64,000 nt of DNA. It comes from an uncultured Lachnospiraceae bacterium. Its GTDB lineage: Bacteria; Bacillota; Clostridia; Lachnospirales; Lachnospiraceae. Below the pieces are notes generated by a model that was not told the DNA's origin, did not search any database, and saw only the letters and a list, made by a program, of their open reading frames with translations. Every line of letters starts with the position of its first letter. Position 1 is the first letter of the stretch. The stretch spans positions 1 to 64,000 of the forward strand of contig CATOJY010000002.1 in assembly GCA_951800685.1 (NCBI GenBank). Direction: 5' to 3'. Shown one piece after another: positions 26,711-35,966 of the stretch. The position numbers were made by a program, and so were the translations under genes.

Positions 26711-27241
26711 ATGGGAGAACAGCGTTTGGTCCGTCTGCGGCAGATGACTGTGGAGGACACGGAGAAGATTGTAGCCTGGCGTAACAGGGAATTCGTGCGA
26801 AAAAATTTCATCTATCAGCAGCTATTTACGGAGGAAGGGCATCTTGCCTGGATCAGGGAACAGGTGGAGACGGGACGTGTCGTACAGTTTATTATCTGTC
26901 TGGCGGATGGCAGGGAGATCGGAAGCGTCTATCTGCGTGATATTGACAGCAGGAAAGGTACCGCAGAGTATGGTGTTTTTATTGGGGAGGAAGACGCGCT
27001 GGGCTGCGGGTATGGTACGGAAGCGGCAAAACAGATGCTTGCCTATGCGTTTAGGGAATTAGGGCTTTGCAAGATATTTCTGCGTTTTCTTGTGGATAAT
27101 ATCGGTGCAATGAAAAGCTATGAACACGCCGGCTTCTGTCTGACTGACAGGCGGGAGTGGGTAGTGATACAGCAGGGAGAGCGGGAAGTCTGTTTTATGG
27201 AGATTACCAGAGATACATGGGAAAGCAGGCAGAACGGGTGA
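26711..27241 (+). CDS. GNAT N-acetyltransferase, candidate PseH or WecD-like sugar acetyltransferase
   Basis: A 176-residue RimJ/RimL-type GNAT protein. 'MTVEDTEKIVAWRNREFVRKN' is the usual N-terminal block, 'GSVYLRDID' the beta-4 strand, 'LGCGYGTEAAKQML' the acetyl-CoA loop, and 'NIGAMKSYEHAGF' the C-terminal block. ATG 26711 has AAGGG five bases upstream; GTG 26690 is an alternative. Two jobs in the neighbourhood need an N-acetyltransferase: acetylation of the PseC product (PseH) and of the WecE product (WecD). No other GNAT is seen in the window, so one of these is supplied elsewhere or this enzyme serves both. Position near wecE slightly favours the latter. Confidence 0.82.
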   Translation: MGEQRLVRLRQMTVEDTEKIVAWRNREFVRKNFIYQQLFTEEGHLAWIREQVETGRVVQFIICLADGREIGSVYLRDIDSRKGTAEYGVFIGEEDALGCGYGTEAAKQMLAYAFRELGLCKIFLRFLVDNIGAMKSYEHAGFCLTDRREWVVIQQGEREVCFMEITRDTWESRQNG

Positions 27242-27316
27242 CAATGCTGCGGTGGGAGCATTGCCATAGAGAACGACGCGAGAAGATGGAATAGGAAAGG
27301 TTATGGCAAAAAGAGA

Positions 27317-28282
27317 ATGAATAAACTGGTCAGTTTTGTAATACCCTGCTACCGTTCGGCGGAAACAATCGGCAAGGTGGTGGCGGAAATCGATGAGACA
27401 ATGAAGCGAATGCACGACTATACTTATGAGATTGTGCTGGTCAATGACAGCTCTCCGGATGATACTTTTGAAGCGATCCGGCGTCTATGTAGGAAACGAC
27501 AGGATATCTGCGGGATTAATCTGGCGAGGAATTTTGGACAGCATGCTGCGCTGATGGCGGGTTTTGGCTATGCGCGTGGAGATGTGGTAGTCTGTCTGGA
27601 TGATGATGGACAGACACCGGCGGATGAAGTGGGGAAGCTGCTGGGCAAAATAGAGGAAGGGTATGATGTGGTCTATGCCAAATATACGCATAAGCAGCAT
27701 TCGGGATTCCGTAATTTCGGCAGCAAGATTAATGAGCTTATGACCAGAGTGATGTTGGGGAAACCGAAGGAACTGTACCTGTCCAGCTATTTTGCCGCGA
27801 GCCGGTTTGTAATAGAGGAGATTCTGCGGTATAAGAATCCATATCCGTATGTGATCGGTCTGGTACTTCGCACCACGAAGAAGATTACCAATGTAGAAGT
27901 ATCGCACAGGGAACGAGAGGTGGGCGTATCAGGCTATACTTTGGGAAAACTGCTGGGATTATGGTTTAATGGATTTACTGCTTTTAGCATCAAGCCGCTG
28001 CGGATTGCTACGGCAATGGGATGTATCATGGCATTTGGCGGTTTTCTGTATGGTATTTATACGGTGATCAAGAAGTTTACCAATCCTGCTGTGCCAGTTG
28101 GCTTCAGTGCGATGATGGCGGCACTTGTTTTTCTTGGTGGTATGATCATGCTGATGTTAGGGCTGATTGGGGAGTATCTTGGCAGAATCTATATTTCCTT
28201 GAATAATTCTCCGCAGTATGTGATCAGGGAATGTATCAATGAGGATGAGGAATGGGCGAAAAAGAATTCAAGATCAAACTGA
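27317..28282 (+). CDS. Polyprenyl-phosphate glycosyltransferase, GT2 (GtrB/ArnC/DPM1-like)
   Basis: 321 residues: a GT2 domain (residues 1-230) with 'VSFVIPCYRSAETI', 'VLVNDSSPDD', 'NFGQHAALMAGF' and the metal-binding 'CLDDDGQTP', then two membrane helices near 235-258 and 268-292 ('LGLIGEYLGRIY'). This layout is that of enzymes that make undecaprenyl-phosphate-linked single sugars at the inner membrane face. With the GtrA protein at 20.0 kb as flippase and neighbouring GT-C-like membrane proteins as transferases, it completes a three-part outer-face modification system. The donor sugar is unknown. Its 3' end overlaps the next gene by 31 bases. Confidence 0.88.
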   Translation: MNKLVSFVIPCYRSAETIGKVVAEIDETMKRMHDYTYEIVLVNDSSPDDTFEAIRRLCRKRQDICGINLARNFGQHAALMAGFGYARGDVVVCLDDDGQTPADEVGKLLGKIEEGYDVVYAKYTHKQHSGFRNFGSKINELMTRVMLGKPKELYLSSYFAASRFVIEEILRYKNPYPYVIGLVLRTTKKITNVEVSHREREVGVSGYTLGKLLGLWFNGFTAFSIKPLRIATAMGCIMAFGGFLYGIYTVIKKFTNPAVPVGFSAMMAALVFLGGMIMLMLGLIGEYLGRIYISLNNSPQYVIRECINEDEEWAKKNSRSN

Positions 28283-30198
28283 AGCTGAATACGATCGCTT
28301 TTGTAATCGCGACTGCTGGAACGCTGTGCCTGCCCCAGGTACTGAATCTTCAGGAAAATACGCTGGGGTTTACCAACAGCATTTTTTCGGTTTTTGTGTG
28401 GCTGCTGTGTATCTATGCAGTCAGCTGGTCATTGCATACGATTGACTGGCGGGACCGTAGAGGATGGTTGATTGCCGGTGTTTTGTCATTTCTGTTCACC
28501 ACAGCGATGCTGTTTGGCGTGCGCCTGGATGCAGTAGGTAATGTGGACTTTAAAGACTGGCATTTGTGGGTGGCGCTGCCGGTACTGACGTGTCTTTTTA
28601 CGATTCTGGTACGGAAATTCTGGAATTTCCTGGGTGGAATTGAGGAGCGCAAGAGCCGCCTTGCGGAGCATATTAAGCTGCCAGTTACGCCAGTTAGAGC
28701 AGTCAAATATGTGGACGTTTTGATGTTTGTTTTCCTACTGTTGTGCTGGCTGCCTGTATTTCTCGCGGTGTATCCAGGTTTTTTTGTCTACGATGCGCAG
28801 GAGGAATGGCTGCAAGTGGCCTCCAGGAATTTCACGACCCATCATCCGCTGGCGCATGTCTTATTATTAGGCGGTATCATCTGTGCCGTGCATAAGGTGA
28901 CAGATTCTTACAATCTGGGCATTGCCTGCTATATGGTCGTACAGATGCTGGTCGTCTCAGGATGTTTTACTTACCTCTTGATCTTTATGAGAAGAAAGAA
29001 AGTTGCTAAGGGACTGCGGATTGCCTCGTTGCTTTATTTTGCCCTTTTTCCGGTAATTGTGATGTTTACGCTTTGTTCTGCGAAAGATACGATATTTACG
29101 TCGGCGCTTTTGATGTTGATCTTGTCATTAATCGAGTTAGGTGATGACAGCGAGGGCTTCTTTGCATCCTGGAAAAAGATGACCTTTTTTGTCTTGAGTG
29201 CGCTGGCAATGATGTTATTTCGAAAGAATGGCGTCTATGCTTTTGCAGTGATGGCGGTGATTCTGCTGTTTTACATCAATTGGAGATTTTATGGCAGCGA
29301 CGCGTCCATTGGCGACTTATTTCTGAGAAGATGTAGACAGAGAGAAGGACATGGGGATAGCCAGGAGACTGAGCGGATAAGCCGGGGAGATGTTTTGAAG
29401 AGAAGGGATAAGAAACCGTATCTGTGGAAAATGGTCCGTCTGCTTGTGGTTATCTTCGCCTTCTATTATTTCGTAAACGGTATGATGATCGTTGTACTAC
29501 ATGCGCAAAACGAAGAGAACCAGGAGATTTTGACAGTACCGATCCAACAACTTGCCAGAACATACAAATTTAATAAGGAAATTTTTGATGCAGAGGATAT
29601 CGCCGCACTGCATGAGGTGCTTCCTGAGGAGGCTCTGGTGCTGTACAATCCAAAGCTGTCTGATCCTGTAAAGGTCCATTTCCAGAATGATGTCTATGCG
29701 GCAGACAAGTCGCGGTATGCGAAGCTGTGGCTTAAAATCGGTTTAAGAAAGCCGCTGTCTTATCTTAATGCGTGGCTGATGAATTCTTATGGATTCTGGT
29801 ACCCGGATACCATTATAGACGTCTATTCCGGCAACACTGTATTTACGTTTACTTATGAAGACAGTTCTTATTTCGGCTATGAAGTGGAAGAACCTGGCTA
29901 CAGGGACAGTAAGATTCCCTGGCTTGACCAGGCATACAGAAAGTTATCTTTAGAAATCTCCCAGGAAAAGGTGCCGATCTATTCCATGCTGTATTCTCCT
30001 GGGGGAATCTTCTGGGGGATCGCTTTTGTGTTTGCGTATATGCTGTACCGGAAAAAATATCATATTGTGGTTCCTTACCTGATGGTACTGCTTGTCTGGC
30101 TGACAGTCATTTTAGGTCCAACATACTTGCCCAGATACGTGTTGATTTTCTGGTTTGGGCTGCCGCTGTTTGCGGCGATGCTGCTGGAAGAGCTGTAG
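28252..30198 (+). CDS. DUF6020-like multipass membrane protein
   Basis: 648 residues with about eleven membrane helices. After 'LLCWLPVFLAVYPGFFVYDAQEEW' comes an outside loop ending in 'HHPLAHVLLLGG'; the paired His and acidic residues are shared with the second protein of this kind at 47.08 kb ('YFPGWVSNDTVWQLQQ' then 'NHHPWMHT'). The architecture fits a GT-C-type transferase, but the family is uncharacterised. About residues 480-575 form an outside domain. The start at ATG 28252 lies inside the preceding GT2 gene (overlap 31 bases) with GAGGATGAGG just upstream, so translation is coupled. It ends the second transcription unit. Confidence 0.75.
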   Translation: MGEKEFKIKLKLNTIAFVIATAGTLCLPQVLNLQENTLGFTNSIFSVFVWLLCIYAVSWSLHTIDWRDRRGWLIAGVLSFLFTTAMLFGVRLDAVGNVDFKDWHLWVALPVLTCLFTILVRKFWNFLGGIEERKSRLAEHIKLPVTPVRAVKYVDVLMFVFLLLCWLPVFLAVYPGFFVYDAQEEWLQVASRNFTTHHPLAHVLLLGGIICAVHKVTDSYNLGIACYMVVQMLVVSGCFTYLLIFMRRKKVAKGLRIASLLYFALFPVIVMFTLCSAKDTIFTSALLMLILSLIELGDDSEGFFASWKKMTFFVLSALAMMLFRKNGVYAFAVMAVILLFYINWRFYGSDASIGDLFLRRCRQREGHGDSQETERISRGDVLKRRDKKPYLWKMVRLLVVIFAFYYFVNGMMIVVLHAQNEENQEILTVPIQQLARTYKFNKEIFDAEDIAALHEVLPEEALVLYNPKLSDPVKVHFQNDVYAADKSRYAKLWLKIGLRKPLSYLNAWLMNSYGFWYPDTIIDVYSGNTVFTFTYEDSSYFGYEVEEPGYRDSKIPWLDQAYRKLSLEISQEKVPIYSMLYSPGGIFWGIAFVFAYMLYRKKYHIVVPYLMVLLVWLTVILGPTYLPRYVLIFWFGLPLFAAMLLEEL

Positions 30199-30252
30199 GA
30201 AAGACATGAGGTTTATCAGTAGTCTGTAGGAATGGTTTGTGTTGTGCATCGG

Positions 30253-30281
30253 TTGTAAAAAAGATACAATCGTGATATACT
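30253..30281 (+). promoter_or_regulatory. Promoter for the 30.4-56.2 kb glycan operon
   Basis: TTGTAA at 30253-30258, 17-base spacer, TATACT at 30276-30281. It is in the 205-base gap before the Wzy/WaaL-like gene. Its -10 element and surrounding sequence (TGATATACTAAG) closely match the pseB promoter (TGATATACTAAG at 5519-5530), which suggests shared expression. Confidence 0.72.
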
Positions 30282-30403
30282 AAGCAATGAAATTTCTGCA
30301 GGTTATTGTATTCTGTGCCGAAACATGCGGAAAATCAGATGAAAGTAAGAGTGGAAACAGATCGTTAGGGTGGCTGATAACAGCGGCGGATCAGGAATAA
30401 ACA

Positions 30404-32881
30404 ATGAATAGAATAATCAATAAGAGACAAGCTATCTGCGGTACTGTCTGGATCATTGTGTTGTGTGTGGTATTGGCATTGTGGCCACTGCGTCTTGTCA
30501 AAGAGACAGTGACAGCAGACAGCAACAGACAGATCGTCATGGAATCGGATGAGATTGTAGAGGGACATGCCGTGCAGCAGATGTTTGTTGCACAGTATGA
30601 CAGATTGAAAAATATCGATATTCATTTTACGGAAGGAACGATCGGTGAGGAATTTAACTTTGTATTGTTTGATGACTCTATGGGCATGATCATGCAGCAG
30701 GTGATCAGCACAGAGGATATGAAGTCGATTCCGGGCGACTGCAGGATCCAGATCAATATCGATACAAACGTCGGTAAAGCCTATTATTATCTTCTGCAGG
30801 GAATGGAGTCACCGTTCCGGGTTGGGATTGAAGATACGGCTGCTTCCGGCAATCCTTATAATGGTGCGCTCTACTACGGAGATATGGAAGATGGAGAACA
30901 TTGTATCATCGCTTCTTACGAGTATGAGATGCCGCTTCGCAAGGGCAGAACATTGGTATGGGATGCTCTGTTTGTGCTGTTTGGAATTGTACTGACTTTT
31001 GGCACAGAACGTTATTATAGGAGGTATCCGGAGAGGAATAAGCTGGTCACAGTAGAGAAGACAGTGAGAACAGTCTGCAATCCGCTGATTGTGCTTGCTG
31101 GGGCAGGGGCATTTGCAGCCGTGTGGCCGATGCAGCTGTTTACGACAGATCCGGTATCTGTGATTTTCTATGAAGTAAGCATTCTGGCTGCAGTCATGCT
31201 CTTACTTTATGCAGTTAACCATGACAGGACAGGGTATGCTTCTGACAGAACTTTTGCAGTTCTTTTGCGGGATAACTGGCAGAATTATCTGCAATCGGCT
31301 TTTTTTGCAGGAGCGATCTGGGCGTGCTGCAATTATATGAATGGCCTGTTTGAGCTTCATCATACAGTAGCATACAGGCAGATGCTGATTTATTTGGCAT
31401 TGGCTGTGCTGGTAACTTATAAATTTAAAGATCTCCTTAATCTGGTCAATCTGGCGTATGGCGTGCTTGCTGGAGTTGTGGGATATCGGTATTACCAGCA
31501 GGCCCTGGCGGCTTTGCAGGAGCCGGAGGAACTGGACATTCCTGTGATCAGGCTTACAGTCTGGGTTGGAATCTTAACAGGGTTTATCCTGATTGGGACG
31601 ATTCGCCTTGTGCTGCGCAGACAGATCAGAGGTTTCTCGCTCTGGTACAGTCTGTTAGTAGGGGGATTCTTCGTCCTGATCATCTGGTATCGCAATACTA
31701 GAGGATGGCCGATCTATTTAGTCTGTGCATTTACATTGTTTTATCTGAATATGGCTTCCTGGGAGAAGAAGGAGGCGCTTTTACGCAATATCTGCAACGG
31801 TATTCTGTTCCATTTCGGTGCGATGGTCATATATTGTCTGCTGCACCGGCCATACATGTTTTTCCGATATTACAGGTATCCGTTTATTTTCCATACAGTT
31901 ACGATTTCTGCGGTATATCTTGCATTGGTGGTCTGTGCTGCTCTGGTGAAATTTTTGGATGTATACAGGCGCACGCCTCGGCTTGCGGCAGTATATAAGG
32001 AGCTGGCCTGTTTAGGGATATCTTCCGTGTATCTGTTGTTTACGTTGTCCAGGACCGGCTATCTGGCGATTGCGGTTACCGGGGTGATTATGATTCCGGC
32101 GGTATGCCTGACGGGGAAACGAAAACTATGGAATATGCTGCGCGGCATCGGCATGATGGCGGCGGCAGTGGCGCTCTGTTTCCCGATCGTATTTACGGCG
32201 CAGAGGATCTTACCTTCTGTTGCGGCAAGGCCGCAGCTGCATGAGATTGAGGAACTGCCTGTACCGATCGTGCATGGCAGAGTTATGGATTCTGATTACT
32301 ATATTACGATCCAGCGGTTTGTGCAGGTATTCCAGATGAAAGTGCTGGGAATGCCGGAAGAAAAGTGTGTCGAGGCGGTCAATGTCGCCTTCCGCAATGC
32401 GCTGTTTGAGGACAGGGAAGAAATCTTGCTTGTCTCAGTGGATGATTCGGCCATGGGAAGTGGGGCGGAGAGTGCAGGAGAAGCAGAGGAGGAAGACTCT
32501 TATACAAACGGCCGGATGGAGATTTTTAGTGCATATTATAAGAATTTGAATAAATTTGGTCATGAAGATATGGGGATTATGGAACCGGACGGGAATTATA
32601 TTGTCCATGCGCACAATATTTATCTTCAGGTTGCTTATGATCACGGTATCTATGTGGGTGTAGTGTTTGTTTTGGTGGGTGTTGGTACATTGATCCAGGC
32701 GGCGGTCTATCTGTACAGGCACAAGGAGGACAGGGCATGCGCTGCGCTGCCTATGGCACTCTTAGTTCTCTTTGCGGTGGCGGGATTGACGGAATGGATT
32801 TTCCATCCCTGTTGTCCCATCGCATGCTGTCTGCTGCTGGCACTTTCGCCGCTTCTTTCTGACAGCAGAAAGGCGGTGTAG
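30404..32881 (+). CDS. O-antigen polymerase/ligase-like membrane protein (Wzy/WaaL family)
   Basis: 825 residues. One membrane helix (about 10-29) precedes an extracytoplasmic beta-rich domain (about 35-185), followed by about twelve helices. Late in the protein 'SRTGYLAIAV' and 'VHAHNIYLQVAYDHGIYVG' match the O-antigen ligase family signature, including the conserved His of the large outside loop; that loop (about 615-740) is rich in acidic residues. Such proteins polymerise or attach lipid-linked glycans outside the membrane. In a Gram-positive this could polymerise the repeat unit or transfer it to a protein or wall acceptor. The N-terminal soluble domain is unusual for Wzy. First gene of its operon; AGGAAT precedes the ATG. 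Confidence 0.8.
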   Translation: MNRIINKRQAICGTVWIIVLCVVLALWPLRLVKETVTADSNRQIVMESDEIVEGHAVQQMFVAQYDRLKNIDIHFTEGTIGEEFNFVLFDDSMGMIMQQVISTEDMKSIPGDCRIQINIDTNVGKAYYYLLQGMESPFRVGIEDTAASGNPYNGALYYGDMEDGEHCIIASYEYEMPLRKGRTLVWDALFVLFGIVLTFGTERYYRRYPERNKLVTVEKTVRTVCNPLIVLAGAGAFAAVWPMQLFTTDPVSVIFYEVSILAAVMLLLYAVNHDRTGYASDRTFAVLLRDNWQNYLQSAFFAGAIWACCNYMNGLFELHHTVAYRQMLIYLALAVLVTYKFKDLLNLVNLAYGVLAGVVGYRYYQQALAALQEPEELDIPVIRLTVWVGILTGFILIGTIRLVLRRQIRGFSLWYSLLVGGFFVLIIWYRNTRGWPIYLVCAFTLFYLNMASWEKKEALLRNICNGILFHFGAMVIYCLLHRPYMFFRYYRYPFIFHTVTISAVYLALVVCAALVKFLDVYRRTPRLAAVYKELACLGISSVYLLFTLSRTGYLAIAVTGVIMIPAVCLTGKRKLWNMLRGIGMMAAAVALCFPIVFTAQRILPSVAARPQLHEIEELPVPIVHGRVMDSDYYITIQRFVQVFQMKVLGMPEEKCVEAVNVAFRNALFEDREEILLVSVDDSAMGSGAESAGEAEEEDSYTNGRMEIFSAYYKNLNKFGHEDMGIMEPDGNYIVHAHNIYLQVAYDHGIYVGVVFVLVGVGTLIQAAVYLYRHKEDRACAALPMALLVLFAVAGLTEWIFHPCCPIACCLLLALSPLLSDSRKAV

Positions 32882-32890
32882 GGTATCATT

Positions 32891-34780
32891 ATGGAGAAAA
32901 AGAGAAATCCTTTTAATGCAAAATTATTTTACAGAAGAACCTGTCTGATCATTTATGATGTGATCAGTATTATCCTTGCCAGTTATCTGGCGATTTTGTG
33001 GCGATATGATTTTCATATTGCTTCCATACCGGATCATTTCCTCCGGCCTATTGAGCTTTTTATGCCAATCAATATTCCGGTGACGCTGGTCATCTTTTAT
33101 ATTATGCATCTGTATAGCAGCCTGTGGGCGTTTGCAGGAGAAACAGAGCTGCAGAATATTGTGATGGCATGCGTTCTGTCAACGCTGGTGGACGGTATTG
33201 GCATGCAGTTTTTCAGGATCACGACCCAGGCGGTTCCAAGGAGCTATTATGCAGCGTACCTGGCTTCTCTGGTAGTCTGTATCTTTGTCAGCCGTTTTTC
33301 TTACCGGTTCTTCCGGGGATTGAAACATAAACAGCAGAATAAGAAAAATCTGATCTCTGTTATGGTGATTGGTGCCGGTGAAGCGGCGAACCTCATCGTG
33401 AAGGAGATTGTAAACAGCAATTTTTCCACAATGGTTATCAAGTGTATTATTGATGATGATAAGGGAAAATGGGGAAGATATATCCAAGGGATCAAGGTCG
33501 TAGGCGGACGGGACAAGATCGTGGAATGCGCGGATATCTATGATGTGGACGAGATTATTGTAGCCATGCCCTCCGCACCCAGAACGCAGATCAGGGAAAT
33601 TCTGGAGATCTGTAAGGACACGAACTGTAAGCTGCGTTCCCTGCCAGGTATGTACCAGCTCGTAAATGGGGAAGTCAGTGTGAGTAAGCTGCGGGACGTG
33701 GAAGTGGAAGATTTACTGGGCAGGGATCCGATCACAGTGGATATGAATTCGATTCTAGGCTATGTGCAGGGAAAGGTAGTGCTTGTCACTGGAGGAGGCG
33801 GTTCAATCGGCAGTGAATTGTGCAGGCAGATCGCGGCCCACAGGGCGAAGCAGCTTGTGATTGTGGATATCTATGAGAATTCGGTCTATGATATCCAGCA
33901 GGAACTGAAAGAGAAGTACCCGGAACTGGATCTGGTAGTGCTGATCGCTTCGGTGCGCAACACAAACCGGATGAATTTCATCTTTTCGACATACAGGCCG
34001 GATATCGTATATCATGCGGCAGCACATAAACATGTGCCGCTGATGGAGGATAGTCCTACAGAAGCAGTGAAGAATAACGTGTTCGGTACGTTCAAGACTG
34101 CACAGGCGGCGGCGATGAGCGGCGTGCGCCGGTTTGTTATGATTTCCACGGATAAGGCTGTGAATCCTACGAACATTATGGGAGCCAGTAAACGGATCTG
34201 TGAGATGCTTATCCAGACATTTGATAAGCATTATGACACAGAATTCGTGGCAGTGCGGTTCGGTAATGTGCTGGGCAGCAACGGCAGTGTAATTCCTCTG
34301 TTCCGCAGGCAGATTGCAGCGGGCGGACCTGTTACGGTGACACATCCGGATATTATCCGCTATTTTATGACGATTTCGGAGGCTGTCTCTTTAGTGCTGC
34401 AGGCTGGCGCGTATGCTAAGGGTGGAGAGATCTTTGTTCTTGACATGGGAGAGCCGGTCAAGATCCTGAAACTGGCGGAGAACCTGATCAGACTGTCAGG
34501 GTATCGTGTGGGGGAGGATATTAAGATTGAATTCACCGGGCTGCGTCCGGGGGAGAAGCTGTACGAAGAACTGTTAATGGAAGAAGAGGGCATGAAGGAT
34601 ACAGCCAATAGGATGATCCATATCGGTAGACCGATTGAATTGGACGAGCATGAATTCTTTGTGCAGTTAAAAGAATTAAAAGATGAGTGTCAGATAGAAA
34701 GTTCGGATATCAGGCCGCTGATCAGGAAGATTGTGCCGACCTATCATAATCCGGATGAAGTCAATGAGAGTGCCAATTAG
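32891..34780 (+). CDS. Membrane-bound UDP-N-acetylglucosamine 4,6-dehydratase (retaining), PglF/WbpM/CapD-like
   Basis: 629 residues with four N-terminal membrane helices (about 15-125), a first Rossmann-like domain ('VMVIGAGEAANLIVKE' near 157) and a catalytic SDR domain starting with 'TGGGGSIGSE' at residue 300. The active-site block reads 'STDKAVNPTNIMGASK', with Met where the inverting PseB has Tyr, which marks the retaining type giving UDP-2-acetamido-2,6-dideoxy-4-keto-glucose. This is the first step to UDP-bacillosamine or UDP-QuiNAc. The aminotransferase that follows points to the 4-amino route. It starts 10 bases after the previous stop. Confidence 0.92.
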   Translation: MEKKRNPFNAKLFYRRTCLIIYDVISIILASYLAILWRYDFHIASIPDHFLRPIELFMPINIPVTLVIFYIMHLYSSLWAFAGETELQNIVMACVLSTLVDGIGMQFFRITTQAVPRSYYAAYLASLVVCIFVSRFSYRFFRGLKHKQQNKKNLISVMVIGAGEAANLIVKEIVNSNFSTMVIKCIIDDDKGKWGRYIQGIKVVGGRDKIVECADIYDVDEIIVAMPSAPRTQIREILEICKDTNCKLRSLPGMYQLVNGEVSVSKLRDVEVEDLLGRDPITVDMNSILGYVQGKVVLVTGGGGSIGSELCRQIAAHRAKQLVIVDIYENSVYDIQQELKEKYPELDLVVLIASVRNTNRMNFIFSTYRPDIVYHAAAHKHVPLMEDSPTEAVKNNVFGTFKTAQAAAMSGVRRFVMISTDKAVNPTNIMGASKRICEMLIQTFDKHYDTEFVAVRFGNVLGSNGSVIPLFRRQIAAGGPVTVTHPDIIRYFMTISEAVSLVLQAGAYAKGGEIFVLDMGEPVKILKLAENLIRLSGYRVGEDIKIEFTGLRPGEKLYEELLMEEEGMKDTANRMIHIGRPIELDEHEFFVQLKELKDECQIESSDIRPLIRKIVPTYHNPDEVNESAN

Positions 34781-34801
34781 CTGGAAGGAGTAGGATCTGT
34801 T

Positions 34802-35935
34802 ATGGGCCGGAAGAGAATTTATTTATCATCCCCCACGATGCATGGGGAGGAACAGAAGTATGTACAGGAGGCGTTTGATACCAACTGGGTTGCGCCATTG
34901 GGACCGAATGTAAACGCCTTTGAAAAAGAGGTTGCGGCGTATACGGGATGTGGACATGCTGCGGCACTTTCTTCTGGAACAGCCGCGATCCATATGGCGC
35001 TGAAACTGCTGGGAATCAAGCGGGGAGATGTGGTCTTTGTCTCGGATCTGACTTTTTCGGCATCCTGCAATCCTATTGTGTATGAAAACGGCACGCCAGT
35101 TTTTATTGATGCGGAACCGGATACCTGGAATATGTCACCGGAAGCGCTGCAAAGAGCTTTTGAGAAATATCCGTACCCGAAAGCGGTAATCTGTGTACAC
35201 CTCTATGGCACACCGGCCAAGCTGCAGGAGATCATGGAGATCTGCAGGAAACATCAGACGCCCCTGATTGAAGATGCGGCGGAATCTTTGGGCAGTACTT
35301 ACCAGGGGAAGCATACGGGAACATTTGGAAAATACGGAATTTATTCGTTTAATGGCAATAAGATTATTACCACGTCTGGCGGAGGTATGTTTGTGTCGGA
35401 TGCGGAGGAGGATGCTGCGCGGGTGACTTTCTTTGCGACACAGTCCAGAGATCCGGCCAGACATTACCAGCACTCTGAGATCGGCTATAATTACCGGATG
35501 AGTAATGTTACAGCCGGGATCGGGAGGGGTCAGCTTATACATCTGGAGGAGCATATAGCGAGGAAGAAGGAGATTTACAGACAGTATCAGGAAGCTTTCG
35601 CGCAGATCCCGGAGATTACCATGAATCCGATGAACCCGGAAGGGGATGCGAACTGCTGGCTGTCCGGTATGATCATAGAGGAATCATGTGGAGTAACGCC
35701 TGACATGGTGATGGATGCGCTGGAAGAGATCAATGTGGAGTCCAGACCGATCTGGAAACCGATGCATTTACAGCCTGTTTTTGCGAAAGAAGACTTCTTT
35801 CCACACTATGAAGATGGAAGAAGCATTGGAGAGTATGTTTTTGCGAGAGGTCTGTGTCTGCCCAGTGACATCAAGAATACGGACGAGGATATGGAGTTGA
35901 TTATCCAGACGGTAAAGGGATGTTTTGGGGCATAG
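34802..35935 (+). CDS. UDP-4-keto-6-deoxy-GlcNAc aminotransferase, PglE-like
   Basis: A 377-residue DegT/DnrJ-family PLP enzyme. It opens with 'IYLSSPTMHGEEQKYVQEAF' and 'NWVAPLGPNV', characteristic of PglE and its relatives. The PLP lysine is Lys187 in 'SFNGNKIITTSGGG', with 'IEDAAESLGSTY' before it. It should convert the PglF-type product to UDP-4-amino-4,6-dideoxy-GlcNAc. In Campylobacter the next step is acetylation by PglD, a left-handed-helix acetyltransferase, but no PglD-type gene is seen in the window. Spacing to the gene before is 21 bases. Confidence 0.9.
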   Translation: MGRKRIYLSSPTMHGEEQKYVQEAFDTNWVAPLGPNVNAFEKEVAAYTGCGHAAALSSGTAAIHMALKLLGIKRGDVVFVSDLTFSASCNPIVYENGTPVFIDAEPDTWNMSPEALQRAFEKYPYPKAVICVHLYGTPAKLQEIMEICRKHQTPLIEDAAESLGSTYQGKHTGTFGKYGIYSFNGNKIITTSGGGMFVSDAEEDAARVTFFATQSRDPARHYQHSEIGYNYRMSNVTAGIGRGQLIHLEEHIARKKEIYRQYQEAFAQIPEITMNPMNPEGDANCWLSGMIIEESCGVTPDMVMDALEEINVESRPIWKPMHLQPVFAKEDFFPHYEDGRSIGEYVFARGLCLPSDIKNTDEDMELIIQTVKGCFGA

Positions 35936-35966
35936 CAGCGAGGTGTTTAAGAGAGGATGTTCGGAT

